Assembly: GCA_029240815.1 (NCBI GenBank)
Contig: JARDZO010000090.1
Coordinates: 1 to 18,366, forward strand
DNA from: Brevibacillus sp.
Lineage (GTDB): Bacteria > Bacillota > Bacilli > Brevibacillales > Brevibacillaceae
Reading direction: 5' to 3'
Length of the DNA stretch: 18,366 nt
Shown here: positions 7,821 through 14,634 of the stretch, one piece after another
How positions within the stretch are numbered: position 1 is the first letter of the stretch
Layout: each line of letters begins with the position of its first letter
Program-made: the position numbers and the translations under genes
Notes under the pieces: model-generated
What the model was told of the DNA's origin: nothing
The model's database searches: none
Seen by the model: only the letters and a program-made list of their open reading frames with translations

Positions 7821-8492
7821 ATGGATAGCACGTTGGTGCCGGAAGTATTGCAAATGATCGGAGAAGTCGTGCCAGATGGTGTATCCATCGCGATATCCGA
7901 CGGTTCGCAGTATCTGTACTATCAGCCTAGCGCCATCATTGATCTGAAAATCACGCCAGGCGATGCGGTACCGATTGGATCTGCTACCTATCAAGCGTTG
8001 CAAGAAATGGGGAAAGTGGGCCACTATGTGGAAAGTCGCGTATTTGGCGTGCCTTACTACGGCCTGTCACTTCCGTTGGTTAGTCATGGACAAGTCATGG
8101 GGTGTATAACGGCTATTTATGCTCCGCAAGCTTTGCCAATGACTGCTCCGGAGCCTCGCATATCCTTTTTGATCGGCAAAGATGACGATGGCTGGTTGCC
8201 GTTATCTCTGAATGATATTGTGTACATCAGCTCGAATGAAGGAAAGACCTTTTTGCATACAGCTAGTGCCTCTTATGCCAATAAGTTTTCCATGTCTGAG
8301 CTGGAAGGGATGCTGCCACAAAGACAATTTGTCCGCTGTCATCGTTCTTACTTTGTGAACGTGGAATCGATTGGATTCATTCATCCGCACTTTCACTCGA
8401 CCTTTTTACTGGAAATGAAGGACAAGCAAAAAACACGGGTACCGGTAAGTCAGACTTACTCCAGTTCGTTTCGGCAATTGCTTGGTTTTTAA
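7821..8492 (+). CDS. LytTR-type DNA-binding regulator with unrecognised N-terminal sensor
   Basis: The 223-residue protein has a C-terminal LytTR DNA-binding domain (about 115-222). This starts at ISFLIGKDDDGWLPLSLNDIVYISSNEGKT and carries the signature FVRCHRSYFVNVESI at 170-184, the core of the LytTR beta fold. The first 110 residues are a compact alpha/beta sensor-like region (SIAISDGSQYLYYQPS; GVPYYGLSLPLVSHGQVMG) that resembles PAS/GAF-type ligand pockets, but I cannot name it. There is no receiver domain, so it is probably a one-component regulator. GGGGG at 7809-7813 precedes ATG 7821. It is transcribed divergently from the sigma-54 activator and lies 148 bases before the CoA-transferase gene in the same direction, with no clear terminator between. 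It may therefore regulate, and be co-transcribed with, that gene. Confidence 0.85.
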   Translation: MDSTLVPEVLQMIGEVVPDGVSIAISDGSQYLYYQPSAIIDLKITPGDAVPIGSATYQALQEMGKVGHYVESRVFGVPYYGLSLPLVSHGQVMGCITAIYAPQALPMTAPEPRISFLIGKDDDGWLPLSLNDIVYISSNEGKTFLHTASASYANKFSMSELEGMLPQRQFVRCHRSYFVNVESIGFIHPHFHSTFLLEMKDKQKTRVPVSQTYSSSFRQLLGF

Positions 8493-8640
8493 CGCTGTAT
8501 ATTTGAGAATGGTTCGCGGCTTGATTTTCTGGCTTTCCCTCCGATTATTCTGCTTTGCGTGAAATCGAGTGCCCGCTCAGATGTCCTATGCTAGTGTAGA
8601 TACAACTAAAGGAACAACAACATTTCGGGGGGTCACTATC

Positions 8641-10155
8641 ATGTGGGAGCGCTTACGCGATAAACGAATGGCTGATAAAGTCGTGACAGCTGAGGAAGCT
8701 GCCAGCTGGATCGAGAATGGCATGACGATCGGGCTAAGTGGCTTTACGCGAGCGGGAGATTCCAAAGTCGTGCCAGTAACCTTGGCAGAACGGGCGAAAA
8801 ATGAAAAGCAACCTTTCGGGGTAAATGTATATACGGGTGCTTCTATGGGAGCAGATGTAGATTCGGTAATGGCAGAAGCAGGGATTGTTCTTAAGCGTCT
8901 ACCGTTCCAAGCAGATCCGACCATGCGCAAAAAGATTAATGACGGCAGCATCATGTTTGTCGACCAACATTTATCTCATACAGCTGAGCTCATTCGCAAC
9001 GGTGTCATGAACCAGATTGATTATGCGATTGTGGAAGCGGTTGCAATCACGGAAGATGGAATGATTATCCCATCCACGTCGGTGGGTAACTCCAATATTT
9101 TCGTAGAACAAGCAAAGCACGTGATCATTGAGCTGAATCTGGCACAAACAGATGAGCTCGAAGGGATTCATGATATTTACACACCAGGCAAACAAGGGGA
9201 CCGAGAACCCATCCCGCTCGTCTCGGTTGATCAAAGAATCGGAACACTGGGAATTCCGGTCGATCCTGAAAAAGTAAAGGGAATCGTTGTAACCAACATT
9301 TCTGACTCCCCTTCGTCCATTGTCCAACCTGATGTTGAAACTGCACAAATTGCGGCGCACTTACTTGAATTTTTGCGTCTGGAAGTCAAGGAAGGCCGTT
9401 TGCCACAAAACCTCGCTCCGCTGCAGTCAGGTATTGGTTCGGTAGCGAATGCGGTATTCAACGGGTTTTTGGACTCGGAGTTTACGGATCTGACCGTGTA
9501 CTCGGAAGTGCTTCAAGATGCAGTGTTTGATCTGCTCGATGCAGGGAAAATTGCATTTGCCTCTGGCTGTTCCATCACGCTGACCGATGAGAAAATGAAG
9601 CAAGTAGCAGACAACTTTGCAAAATACCGTGACAAGCTGCTGCTTCGTCCACAGGAGATCACCAACCATCCGGAAATTATCCGTCGCCTGGGGCTGATCT
9701 CCATTAATACCGCGATTGAAGCGGACATCTACGGAAATGTAAACTCCACTAACGTATCCGGTACGAAAATGATGAACGGAATCGGGGGTTCGGGAGATTT
9801 TGCCCGCAACGCACGTCTGGGTATTTTCGTTACCAAATCGATTGCCAAGGGTGGCAACGTCTCCAGCATCGTTCCGTTTGCATCCCATGTGGATCATACG
9901 GAGCACGATGTGGACATCATCGTCACGGAGCAAGGCTTGGCTGACCTGCGTGGCTTGGCCCCTCGTGAACGCGCGCTGAAAATCATCGATAATTGTGCGC
10001 ATCCAATGTACCGTGATCAGCTGCGTGCCTACTACGAGGAAGCACTCACACGCGGTGGCCATACGCCACATGTACTGGAAAAAGCATTCTCCTGGCATGT
10101 TCGCTTTGCGCAAGAAGGAACGATGCTGGAAAAAGTACCGGCTATGGCTCGCTAA
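8641..10155 (+). CDS. Succinyl-CoA:acetate CoA-transferase-type enzyme (acetyl-CoA hydrolase/transferase family)
   Basis: The 504-residue protein is a class I CoA-transferase of the Cat1/AarC/acetyl-CoA hydrolase family. The CoA-binding loop GIGSVANAVFNGF (264-276) and the segment TVYSEVLQD (285-293), with the expected catalytic glutamate E289, are present. GCSITLTDEKM and SGDFARNARLGIFV follow in the usual order, and ITEQGLADLRGL-like VTEQGLADLRGLAPRERA is near 428-445. Length fits the family. It should move CoA between succinyl-CoA or acetyl-CoA and acetate/succinate, which links acetate handling to the TCA cycle. The start is ATG 8641 with GGGGGG at 8626-8631. A longer GTG start at 8569 has no ribosome binding site and the residues it adds do not look like family sequence. 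A terminator follows. The exact donor and acceptor are not fixed by the sequence. Confidence 0.88.
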   Translation: MWERLRDKRMADKVVTAEEAASWIENGMTIGLSGFTRAGDSKVVPVTLAERAKNEKQPFGVNVYTGASMGADVDSVMAEAGIVLKRLPFQADPTMRKKINDGSIMFVDQHLSHTAELIRNGVMNQIDYAIVEAVAITEDGMIIPSTSVGNSNIFVEQAKHVIIELNLAQTDELEGIHDIYTPGKQGDREPIPLVSVDQRIGTLGIPVDPEKVKGIVVTNISDSPSSIVQPDVETAQIAAHLLEFLRLEVKEGRLPQNLAPLQSGIGSVANAVFNGFLDSEFTDLTVYSEVLQDAVFDLLDAGKIAFASGCSITLTDEKMKQVADNFAKYRDKLLLRPQEITNHPEIIRRLGLISINTAIEADIYGNVNSTNVSGTKMMNGIGGSGDFARNARLGIFVTKSIAKGGNVSSIVPFASHVDHTEHDVDIIVTEQGLADLRGLAPRERALKIIDNCAHPMYRDQLRAYYEEALTRGGHTPHVLEKAFSWHVRFAQEGTMLEKVPAMAR

Positions 10156-10176
10156 AACAAGAGATAGATAGAAAAC

Positions 10177-10208
10177 AAACCCGCCTGGCGTCGTGCTCTG
10201 GCGGGTTT
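10177..10208 (+). terminator. Intrinsic terminator after the CoA-transferase gene
   Basis: Perfect 9-bp arms AAACCCGCC (10177-10185) and GGCGGGTTT (10200-10208) are followed by GGTTGTTT. The U-tract is interrupted but the stem is GC-rich. Confidence 0.85.
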
Positions 10209-10297
10209 GGTTGTTTCACGCGGTCGGCGATGGTACCCGAGGGAATGGCGACTCCGAGCAGGATCATCAGAGGAAGTCCCACTGAGAGTAGCAAATA

Positions 10298-10342
10298 TAA
10301 AAAAAGGATACCCCGTGAGTAGAATGACTACTCTGGGTATCC
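10298..10342 (-). terminator. Intrinsic terminator of the doxX-pirin unit
   Basis: On the minus strand GGGATACCC pairs with GGGTATCC (10306-10313 with 10335-10342), and an inner stem GAGTAG/CTACTC (10317-10322 with 10328-10333) closes a 5-base loop. Seven U residues follow (A-run 10299-10305 on the + strand). It lies about 40 bases after the pirin stop. Confidence 0.9.
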
Positions 10343-10380
10343 CTTCCATGCCTCTATACGTTATCCATAAAGAAAGATAA

Positions 10381-11154
10381 TTACTTACGGTACAGCTGAT
10401 AATCTACGTTTGTTGGCACCTGAATGAGCACGATGCGGAGTGGTGCAGCCTCAAACGCTTGATAGACGGTATTCCCGGCGACTTCAGCGGAAGCGACAAC
10501 AAAATCACCAGTTTCGATGGATTGCGCTTCTGTCACATGCTCTGGAACACTCCCGACACGCCCATTTCCTTCGACGACAACTACAGCATGAGCGTATCCG
10601 GCTGGAAGGCTCACCGAGTAGGAATGTCCTGCTGGGATCGTGATGTCGTTCATGAGTGAGTCTGTGACGAGCTGGATCGGCGTTTTTGGTCCGATAATGC
10701 GTTTGACTTGCACACCGTCTAAGACTTCAGAAGGAAATTCCTCATGATCGTACTGATTGTAGGTCGGAGGACGTTTGACCGCAGTAGCTAGATGAGGCTC
10801 AAACCAGATTTGGAACAGTTCCGAATCCAGGCTCAATTCTTCTGCGTGGTGCGCACCCGATCCTGTCTGCATGATTTGGACACCGCCGGTCGTCACTCTC
10901 TGAACATTGCCCAAAGTGTCGCGGTGACCGACTGTGCCGTTTAGAACGTAGGTCAAGATTTCAAAGCCCGAATGTGGATGCAGTGGAATCTCGAATGTTT
11001 TCAATGATTTGGCCCAGGCCCAGTAAAAGAGGGGACCCACTCGGGTAACGACCGATCCTTCACGAGGAAAGCCAATTGGTTTGTTTTCCACGATTTCACC
11101 GTCGCCAAAATGACCTTTTGCTTGTTCGTCTCGTGTATAAACGCGGATATCCAT
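10381..11154 (-). CDS. Pirin family bicupin protein
   Basis: The 257-residue protein is a full-length bicupin of the pirin family. The N-terminal cupin carries the metal ligands H59 and H61 (HPHSGFE) and H103 and E105 (GSGAHHAEE), which match the H-x-H...H-x-E iron site of pirins. GTVGHRDTLGN and QIMQTGSG are further landmarks. Bacterial pirins are cytoplasmic; some are quercetin 2,3-dioxygenases, which fits a redox/quinone role, but the substrate here is unknown. CTTTACTAAAGGAGG precedes the ATG at a good spacing. It lies 55 bases after doxX on the same strand and shares the terminator at 10298-10342, so the two are probably one transcript driven from the promoter at 11623. Confidence 0.9.
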   Translation of the reverse strand: MDIRVYTRDEQAKGHFGDGEIVENKPIGFPREGSVVTRVGPLFYWAWAKSLKTFEIPLHPHSGFEILTYVLNGTVGHRDTLGNVQRVTTGGVQIMQTGSGAHHAEELSLDSELFQIWFEPHLATAVKRPPTYNQYDHEEFPSEVLDGVQVKRIIGPKTPIQLVTDSLMNDITIPAGHSYSVSLPAGYAHAVVVVEGNGRVGSVPEHVTEAQSIETGDFVVASAEVAGNTVYQAFEAAPLRIVLIQVPTNVDYQLYRK

Positions 11155-11209
11155 GATTGTTGCCTCCTTTAGTAAAGTAATTGGCGCCCAAGTAAGAGTC
11201 GGCCTTTTA

Positions 11210-11596
11210 TTAAAACAAAACGTATGCGCCTGGTCCGATCAAGGCAACCCCAATAGCTACTGCGATCAAAGTCAGATTGTATTCATAGCCGTTCTGTGTA
11301 GCCCAATATCCATTTTGACCGTGAACTTTTACAATCGCAATCAGCATGGTAAAAGCAATCAAAAGAGCACCAACCCACGTACCGACACCGGCGGCAAACA
11401 ACAGACCGCCTACCAGCTCACCCAAACCAGCGAGAAGGGCCATCAAGACACCCGGTTTGACTCCGATCGAATCCAGCCAACCGCCCGTTCCTTTCAAGCC
11501 ATAGCCACCAAACCAACCAAACAGCTTTTGAGTACCGTGTGCAGCGAACGACAAACCGATGACCAAACGAATAATAAGCAAACCAAGATCCAACAT
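11210..11596 (-). CDS. DoxX family membrane protein
   Basis: The 128-residue protein has four hydrophobic helices and the DoxX-family start [28 protein letters not shown] (residues 4-31), with the typical H-G-x-Q-K-L motif. The [13 protein letters not shown] segment follows at 59-71. DoxX proteins in Firmicutes are integral membrane partners of quinone/redox stress oxidoreductases (for example MhqP in B. subtilis, and the DoxX-SseA-SodA complex in mycobacteria). AGGAGTGATG is placed well before the ATG. It is the first gene of a probable doxX-pirin unit, with an MhqR-like operator directly upstream of its -10 box. Confidence 0.9.
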   Translation of the reverse strand: MLDLGLLIIRLVIGLSFAAHGTQKLFGWFGGYGLKGTGGWLDSIGVKPGVLMALLAGLGELVGGLLFAAGVGTWVGALLIAFTMLIAIVKVHGQNGYWATQNGYEYNLTLIAVAIGVALIGPGAYVLF

Positions 11597-11622
11597 TTTT
11601 CATCACTCCTAAATTAGTTTGA

Positions 11623-11647
11623 ATTATAGTATTTTAAATTTGAGATA
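11623..11647 (-). promoter_or_regulatory. doxX promoter with MhqR-like operator (site 1)
   Basis: The -10 box TATAAT is exact (11623-11628, minus strand); the -35 box is poor. The 18-bp sequence TATTTTAAATTTGAGATA (11630-11647, + strand reading) lies in the spacer and differs from the marR site at 12940-12957 at only two positions. Confidence 0.7.
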
Positions 11648-11658
11648 TTGTGACTGGA

Positions 11659-11685
11659 GAAAGCCTCGATAGGAGGCTTTCTTTT
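11659..11685. terminator. Hairpin terminator after the azoreductase gene
   Basis: Perfect 9-bp arms GAAAGCCTC (11659-11667) and GAGGCTTTC (11673-11681) close a 5-base loop. It lies just downstream of the azoreductase stop on the minus strand; the T-rich flank is better on the + strand than on the minus strand, so efficiency is uncertain. Confidence 0.7.
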
Positions 11686-11699
11686 CAAGCGGAACATTC

Positions 11700-12326
11700 T
11701 TAGAATGTTTCTGCCAGTTTCGCTGCTTTAGTAACGCCTTCTTGAACGATTGCTTCTGCTTTGTCAGGGAATTGGTTGTGGCCTTCCACGATCACTTCAG
11801 TGATGTTGGAGATGCCCCAGAAGCCGAGCAGTGTGCGAACATATTTGTTAGCCATTTCTACAGCTGCCATTGGACCTTCGGAGTAAACGCCACCGCGAGC
11901 GCTCAGCAAAGCCACTTTTTTGTCACCCATCAGACCTACAGGGCCTTCAGCAGTGTATTTGAACGTTGTGCCTGCTTGGGACAGGTAGTCCATGTAAGTG
12001 TGCAGAACAGCTGGCACGGTGAAGTTCCACATTGGGAACGCGATTACCACTTTATCTGCTTCCGCAAATTGGTTCAGGTATTTTTTTACCAGGTCAGCGC
12101 CTTTTTGTTCTTCTGCGCTCAGTTCCATTCCGCGGCCTGCTTTGAACATAGCAGTCAACAGATCGTTTCCGTAGTAAGGAAGGTTTTCTGCGAACAGATC
12201 CAGCTCTACTACTTCATCGTTTTGATGAGTTTCTTTATAAGATTGAGCGAAAGCTTCGTAAAGCTTTACGCTTACTGCTTGATCTACTGGTCGATCGTTG
12301 GCTTTAATGAGGAGTACTTTACTCAT
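11700..12326 (-). CDS. azoR: FMN-dependent NADH-azoreductase
   Basis: The 208-residue protein is a typical flavodoxin-fold AzoR. It has the N-terminal VLLIKAND phosphate-binding start, FPMWNFTVPAVLHTYMDYLSQAG (97-119) forming the FMN-binding loop, and SARGGVYSEGP (142-152). It uses NADH for two-electron reduction of quinones and azo compounds, which avoids semiquinone radicals. B. subtilis AzoR2 is part of the MhqR regulon, and here an MhqR-like gene is the next gene upstream. AAAGGGGA lies about 11 bases before the ATG, longer than usual, so translation may be modest. It is a single-gene unit with a strong sigma-A promoter overlapped by an operator-like inverted repeat. Confidence 0.93.
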   Translation of the reverse strand: MSKVLLIKANDRPVDQAVSVKLYEAFAQSYKETHQNDEVVELDLFAENLPYYGNDLLTAMFKAGRGMELSAEEQKGADLVKKYLNQFAEADKVVIAFPMWNFTVPAVLHTYMDYLSQAGTTFKYTAEGPVGLMGDKKVALLSARGGVYSEGPMAAVEMANKYVRTLLGFWGISNITEVIVEGHNQFPDKAEAIVQEGVTKAAKLAETF

Positions 12327-12351
12327 AGGATGAACATTCCCCTTTCGATTT

Positions 12352-12364
12352 GTAAGTCGCTTAC
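12352..12364. repeat. Short inverted repeat in the azoR leader
   Basis: GTAAG-TCG-CTTAC (12352-12364) lies between the azoR promoter and its ribosome binding site. It may be a second regulator site or a small 5' UTR hairpin. Confidence 0.4.
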
Positions 12365-12375
12365 TTTTATTTGTA

Positions 12376-12417
12376 AATCTTGATTTTAAGATTATTATGC
12401 ATCAAAGATTTTGTCAA
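12376..12417 (-). promoter_or_regulatory. azoR sigma-A promoter with MhqR-like operator (site 2)
   Basis: TTGACA (12412-12417) and TAATCT (12389-12394) stand 17 bases apart on the minus strand. The inverted repeat AATCTT-GATTTT-AAGATT (12376-12393) covers the -10 box and start site. It has perfect 6-base arms and the same 18-bp frame as the doxX and marR sites. Confidence 0.85.
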
Positions 12418-12443
12418 GGGCTTTTTTTGAAGCCAGTCGCACC

Positions 12444-12468
12444 GCTCAAGCTAGAAGCTTTCTTGAGC
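12444..12468 (-). terminator. Hairpin overlapping the marR stop codon
   Basis: Perfect 7-base arms GCTCAAG (12444-12450) and CTTGAGC (12462-12468) with the marR stop codon in the 11-base loop. No U-tract follows on the minus strand, so it may be only a weak terminator or a 3' stability element. Confidence 0.4.
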
Positions 12469-12897
12469 AGCACGACCCAGTTTTTTAAGCAACTGAATAG
12501 CTTGCCGTTGTTCTTCTGGGGTGAGGCCACTGACTGCTTTTTCAATTGCTTCCTTGTGCGAAGGAAAGATGTCAGCCAAAAATTGATGGCCTTTATCCGT
12601 AAGCTCCGCATAAATCACCCGGCGATCTTCTAAACAAGGCTTGCGAATCAGAAGTTGCTTCTTCTCTAGTTTGTCCACCACATAGGTGATGTTTCCGCTT
12701 GAGATCAGGATCTTTTCACCAATCTGCTGCAAAGGCTGAGGGCCTTTATGATAAAGAACCTCCAGTACACCAAACTCGGTAGGATTGAGGCCATGTTGGC
12801 GAATATCACGATTCGTATGGGCCATGACCCAGTTGTACGATCTTGATAGTACGACCATCAGATCGAGGGAATCATCTCGAATCAGTTTGCCCGACAT
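12451..12897 (-). CDS. mhqR: MarR family repressor, MhqR-like
   Basis: The 148-residue protein is a MarR-type winged-helix dimer. The segments GLNPTEFGVLEVLYHKGPQPLQQIGEKIL (36-64) and ITYVVDKLEKKQLLIRKPCLEDRRVIYAELTDKG (70-103) hold the DNA-binding helices and wing, and are very close to B. subtilis MhqR as I remember it. MhqR represses azoreductase, DoxX and quinone dioxygenase genes and is released by hydroquinones and other electrophiles. The neighbours here (azoR, doxX, pirin) and the shared operators support that role. Translation probably starts at ATG 12897; a TTG three bases upstream is less likely. AAAGGAGGGG precedes it closely. C88 is the only cysteine. It probably represses itself through the operator at 12940. 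Confidence 0.88.
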   Translation of the reverse strand: MSGKLIRDDSLDLMVVLSRSYNWVMAHTNRDIRQHGLNPTEFGVLEVLYHKGPQPLQQIGEKILISSGNITYVVDKLEKKQLLIRKPCLEDRRVIYAELTDKGHQFLADIFPSHKEAIEKAVSGLTPEEQRQAIQLLKKLGRAAQESF

Positions 12898-12939
12898 CAA
12901 GACCCCTCCTTTCTAAATATATTTATCATGAATTTGCGA

Positions 12940-12987
12940 TATCTTTAATTTGAGATAATGATACATGGTAAATGGTTAGCTTGTCAA
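12940..12987 (-). promoter_or_regulatory. marR promoter with MhqR-like operator (site 3)
   Basis: On the minus strand TTGACA (12982-12987) and TATCAT (12958-12963) are 18 bases apart. The operator TATCTTTAATTTGAGATA (12940-12957) starts right after the -10 box. Its outer arms TATCT and AGATA are perfect, and it resembles the published MhqR box TATCTcgaAttcgAGATA. Confidence 0.85.
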
Positions 12988-12989
12988 AC

Positions 12990-13020
12990 AAAACCCTGAC
13001 CTAGGAAATAGCGTCAGGGT
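12990..13020 (-). terminator. Terminator of the small gene at 13040-13201
   Basis: Perfect 8-bp arms ACCCTGAC (12993-13000) and GTCAGGGT (13013-13020) are followed on the minus strand by TTTTGTTTG. It sits just upstream of the marR promoter and insulates it. Confidence 0.88.
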
Positions 13021-13039
13021 GGTTGGAGGGGAAATCAGA

Positions 13040-13201
13040 TTAGTATTCGACCTTTGTGACTTCTTCCAGCGGAGAGAGGGGATCTTCCTTTGCCTCTTGG
13101 AGCTCATGCTGCAACAATTTCTCGTGCCCCTTATTAGAGAGGTCAAAATAGAAGTATTCAGGGGGGGCCTTCTGCTTTTGCTGCGGACGTTTGTCTGCCA
13201 T
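13040..13201 (-). CDS. Small hypothetical protein, 53 residues
   Basis: The frame gives a charged, soluble 53-residue protein, MADKRPQQKQKAPPEYFYFD at the N-terminus and ending in EEVTKVEY. I do not recognise the family. The evidence that it is real is a strong AAGGAGG 7 bases before the ATG, a polar composition with a basic, proline-rich N-terminus and an acidic C-terminal half (LQHELQEAKEDPLSPLEE), and a dedicated terminator 20 bases after the stop. No membrane segment or cysteine is seen. Overlapping longer frames on both strands lack a ribosome binding site. Confidence 0.72.
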   Translation of the reverse strand: MADKRPQQKQKAPPEYFYFDLSNKGHEKLLQHELQEAKEDPLSPLEEVTKVEY

Positions 13202-13361
13202 GATATTCCTCCTTGGTTTTTTTTTATTGTTCTCAAATCAGGTCGATTCATCCGCTGCGATGATTTTCGAATCTTTGGCTCGTCCAGCGTAAGTTCTCAT
13301 TGGTTCTAGGGGTAGCCTGGATGGTCTTTTTTGCGTTGGGGTATCGTCGTGATAGAATAGC

Positions 13362-13390
13362 TTGATCTTTTAGTGGTAATGAATTATTGT
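13362..13390 (+). promoter_or_regulatory. Weak candidate promoter for the 13439 small gene
   Basis: TTGATC (13362-13367) and TATTGT (13385-13390) are 17 bases apart, each a 4/6 match. A second pair, TTGCGT (13331-13336) and TAGAAT (13353-13358), is an alternative. Confidence 0.35.
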
Positions 13391-13438
13391 TAAGAGTATT
13401 AAGTATTTTTCTTCTAAGAAAGAAAGGAGGTAAAAGTC

Positions 13439-13591
13439 ATGATGTGCACTGTTTTCGCTACGGCAGAGACATTGGTAAAATCACCCAGACTGCTTGGGGA
13501 TTTGCGTGCAACGGGATCAGTCTGCCCTTTTTCAGCATGCAAATTTCATATCGGGAACAGGTACCGGATGCTTTTGCCTTTATGTAGCTAA
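13439..13591 (+). CDS. Possible small cysteine-containing peptide, 50 residues
   Basis: A frame of 50 residues begins MMCTVFATAETLVKSPRLLG and contains four cysteines (positions 3, 29, 34 and 49). The reason to list it is an ideal ribosome binding site, AAAGGAGGTAAAAGTC directly before a double ATG, a plausible promoter upstream and a terminator 55 bases after the stop. The composition is not strongly protein-like, so the transcript could instead be a small RNA or a leader. I see no known family. Confidence 0.45.
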   Translation: MMCTVFATAETLVKSPRLLGDLRATGSVCPFSACKFHIGNRYRMLLPLCS

Positions 13592-13645
13592 TCTTGCAAG
13601 CTGACTCCTTGTCGTTTGCGATTTGTGATATCTACAACCTATAAG

Positions 13646-13676
13646 AAGACGCCGGTATTCTTTCGGCGTCTTTTTT
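13646..13676 (+). terminator. Intrinsic terminator upstream of the SDR gene
   Basis: Arms AAGACGCCG (13646-13654) and CGGCGTCTT (13664-13672) form a 9-bp stem with a 9-base loop, followed by a T-run to 13676. It closes the small + strand unit at 13362-13591. Confidence 0.9.
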
Positions 13677-13685
13677 GCGTTCTCG

Positions 13686-13696
13686 AAAGGAGGTGA
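13686..13696 (+). promoter_or_regulatory. Full-length Shine-Dalgarno without a normal start
   Basis: AAAGGAGGTGA is a near-perfect complement of the 16S rRNA end, yet no ATG, GTG or TTG stands at the usual distance. A GTG inside it (13693) opens a 40-codon frame ending at 13815, across the SDR start. Confidence 0.5.
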
Positions 13697-13804
13697 CAAC
13701 AGCAGATACGGACAACTGGCTCGTCGAAGGATCGTACAAAACGAAGGTGTTTTCAAGTTCATTATCAAAACAAAAACAGGTATCGAAAAGGGAGAGAAAA
13801 CGAC

Positions 13805-14563
13805 ATGTCTCATGAAACACAGGTAGCGGTAGTAACAGGAGCAGCAAGCGGAATTGGCAGAGCAACCAGCATCAAGTTCGCAGAAAATGGATACAGAGTT
13901 GTTCTCGTAGATTTCAATGAGGAATTAGGCAAAGAAACGCTAAAGCTGATTCAAAGCAATGGCGGAGAAGGCATTTTCGTAAAAGCAGATGTCTCCAAGC
14001 CAGAGGATGTAGAGAATTATGTGAAACAGACAGTGGAAACGTACGGTCGAATTGACGTTTTGTTCAACAACGCAGGGATCATTCAAAAGTTCGCTCCGTT
14101 TACGGAAGTGGAAATCGAGGAGTACGAACGCATCATGTCCATTAATGTGAAGAGCATATTCCTGGGTATGAAAAATGTCCTTCCCATCATGGAACAGCAA
14201 GGAAAGGGCGCTATTATCAATACAGCGTCTTCTGCAGGGATGCGCCCTGAGCATAGCATCGCTGTTTACTCTGCCAGCAAGCATGCAGTCATTGGTCTGA
14301 CGAAAGGAGCATCGATTGAATACGCGAAAAAGGGAATTCGGATCAATGCTGTTTGCCCAGGCGGAATTGAAACAGCGATTTTCAAGAGCGTAGCGGATAC
14401 GTTTGCAAATGGCGGATATGTACCAGAAGAACTCTCGCCGATGCGAATGGGGCGTCATGGTCAACCGAATGAGATCGCAGAGGTTGTTTTGTTCCTGGCT
14501 TCTGACAAAGCTAGCTTCATGACGGGTTCTGTAGTTGCCGTGGACGGCAGTTTGACTGTGTAG
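13805..14563 (+). CDS. Short-chain dehydrogenase/reductase (classical SDR)
   Basis: The 252-residue protein has every classical SDR landmark: the nucleotide-binding TGAASGIG (11-18), D36 at the end of the second strand (favouring NAD(H)), NNAG (88-91), N114, a catalytic serine in TASSAG (S142 or S143), YSASK with Y155 and K159, and NAVCPGGIET (181-190). It is a cytoplasmic oxidoreductase of alcohols or ketones. The substrate cannot be read from the sequence; glucose dehydrogenase-like and 3-oxoacyl-ACP reductase-like proteins share this layout. GGGAGAG lies about 8 bases before the ATG. It is a single-gene unit with a terminator at both sides. No convincing promoter was seen between 13677 and 13800. 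Confidence 0.92.
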   Translation: MSHETQVAVVTGAASGIGRATSIKFAENGYRVVLVDFNEELGKETLKLIQSNGGEGIFVKADVSKPEDVENYVKQTVETYGRIDVLFNNAGIIQKFAPFTEVEIEEYERIMSINVKSIFLGMKNVLPIMEQQGKGAIINTASSAGMRPEHSIAVYSASKHAVIGLTKGASIEYAKKGIRINAVCPGGIETAIFKSVADTFANGGYVPEELSPMRMGRHGQPNEIAEVVLFLASDKASFMTGSVVAVDGSLTV

Positions 14564-14595
14564 AAGGTTGAACTCGTTTTCTATATGGGCGTGAG

Positions 14596-14622
14596 GCTGT
14601 CGAGAAAATCGGCAGCTTTTTT
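14596..14622 (+). terminator. Intrinsic terminator after the SDR gene
   Basis: An 8-bp stem with one G-U pair (14596-14603 with 14609-14616) closes the loop GAAAA and is followed by six T residues. Confidence 0.9.
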
Positions 14623-14634
14623 GCAGGAATCGGT

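Noticed and set aside
8569..8640. GTG 8569 as start of the CoA-transferase
   Set aside because: No ribosome binding site there; GGGGGG precedes ATG 8641, where family-like sequence begins.
8493..8640. LytTR-type direct repeats or a second sigma-54 promoter before the CoA-transferase
   Set aside because: No pair of matching 9-base repeats and no GG-N10-GC with good flanks was found.
9427..10113. A 228-codon minus-strand frame inside the CoA-transferase gene
   Set aside because: It overlaps a well-supported conserved gene, lacks a ribosome binding site and shows no protein-like pattern.
12976..13251. A 91-codon minus-strand frame over the 53-residue gene
   Set aside because: No ribosome binding site, runs through the terminator at 12993-13020, and overlaps the better-supported small gene in another frame.
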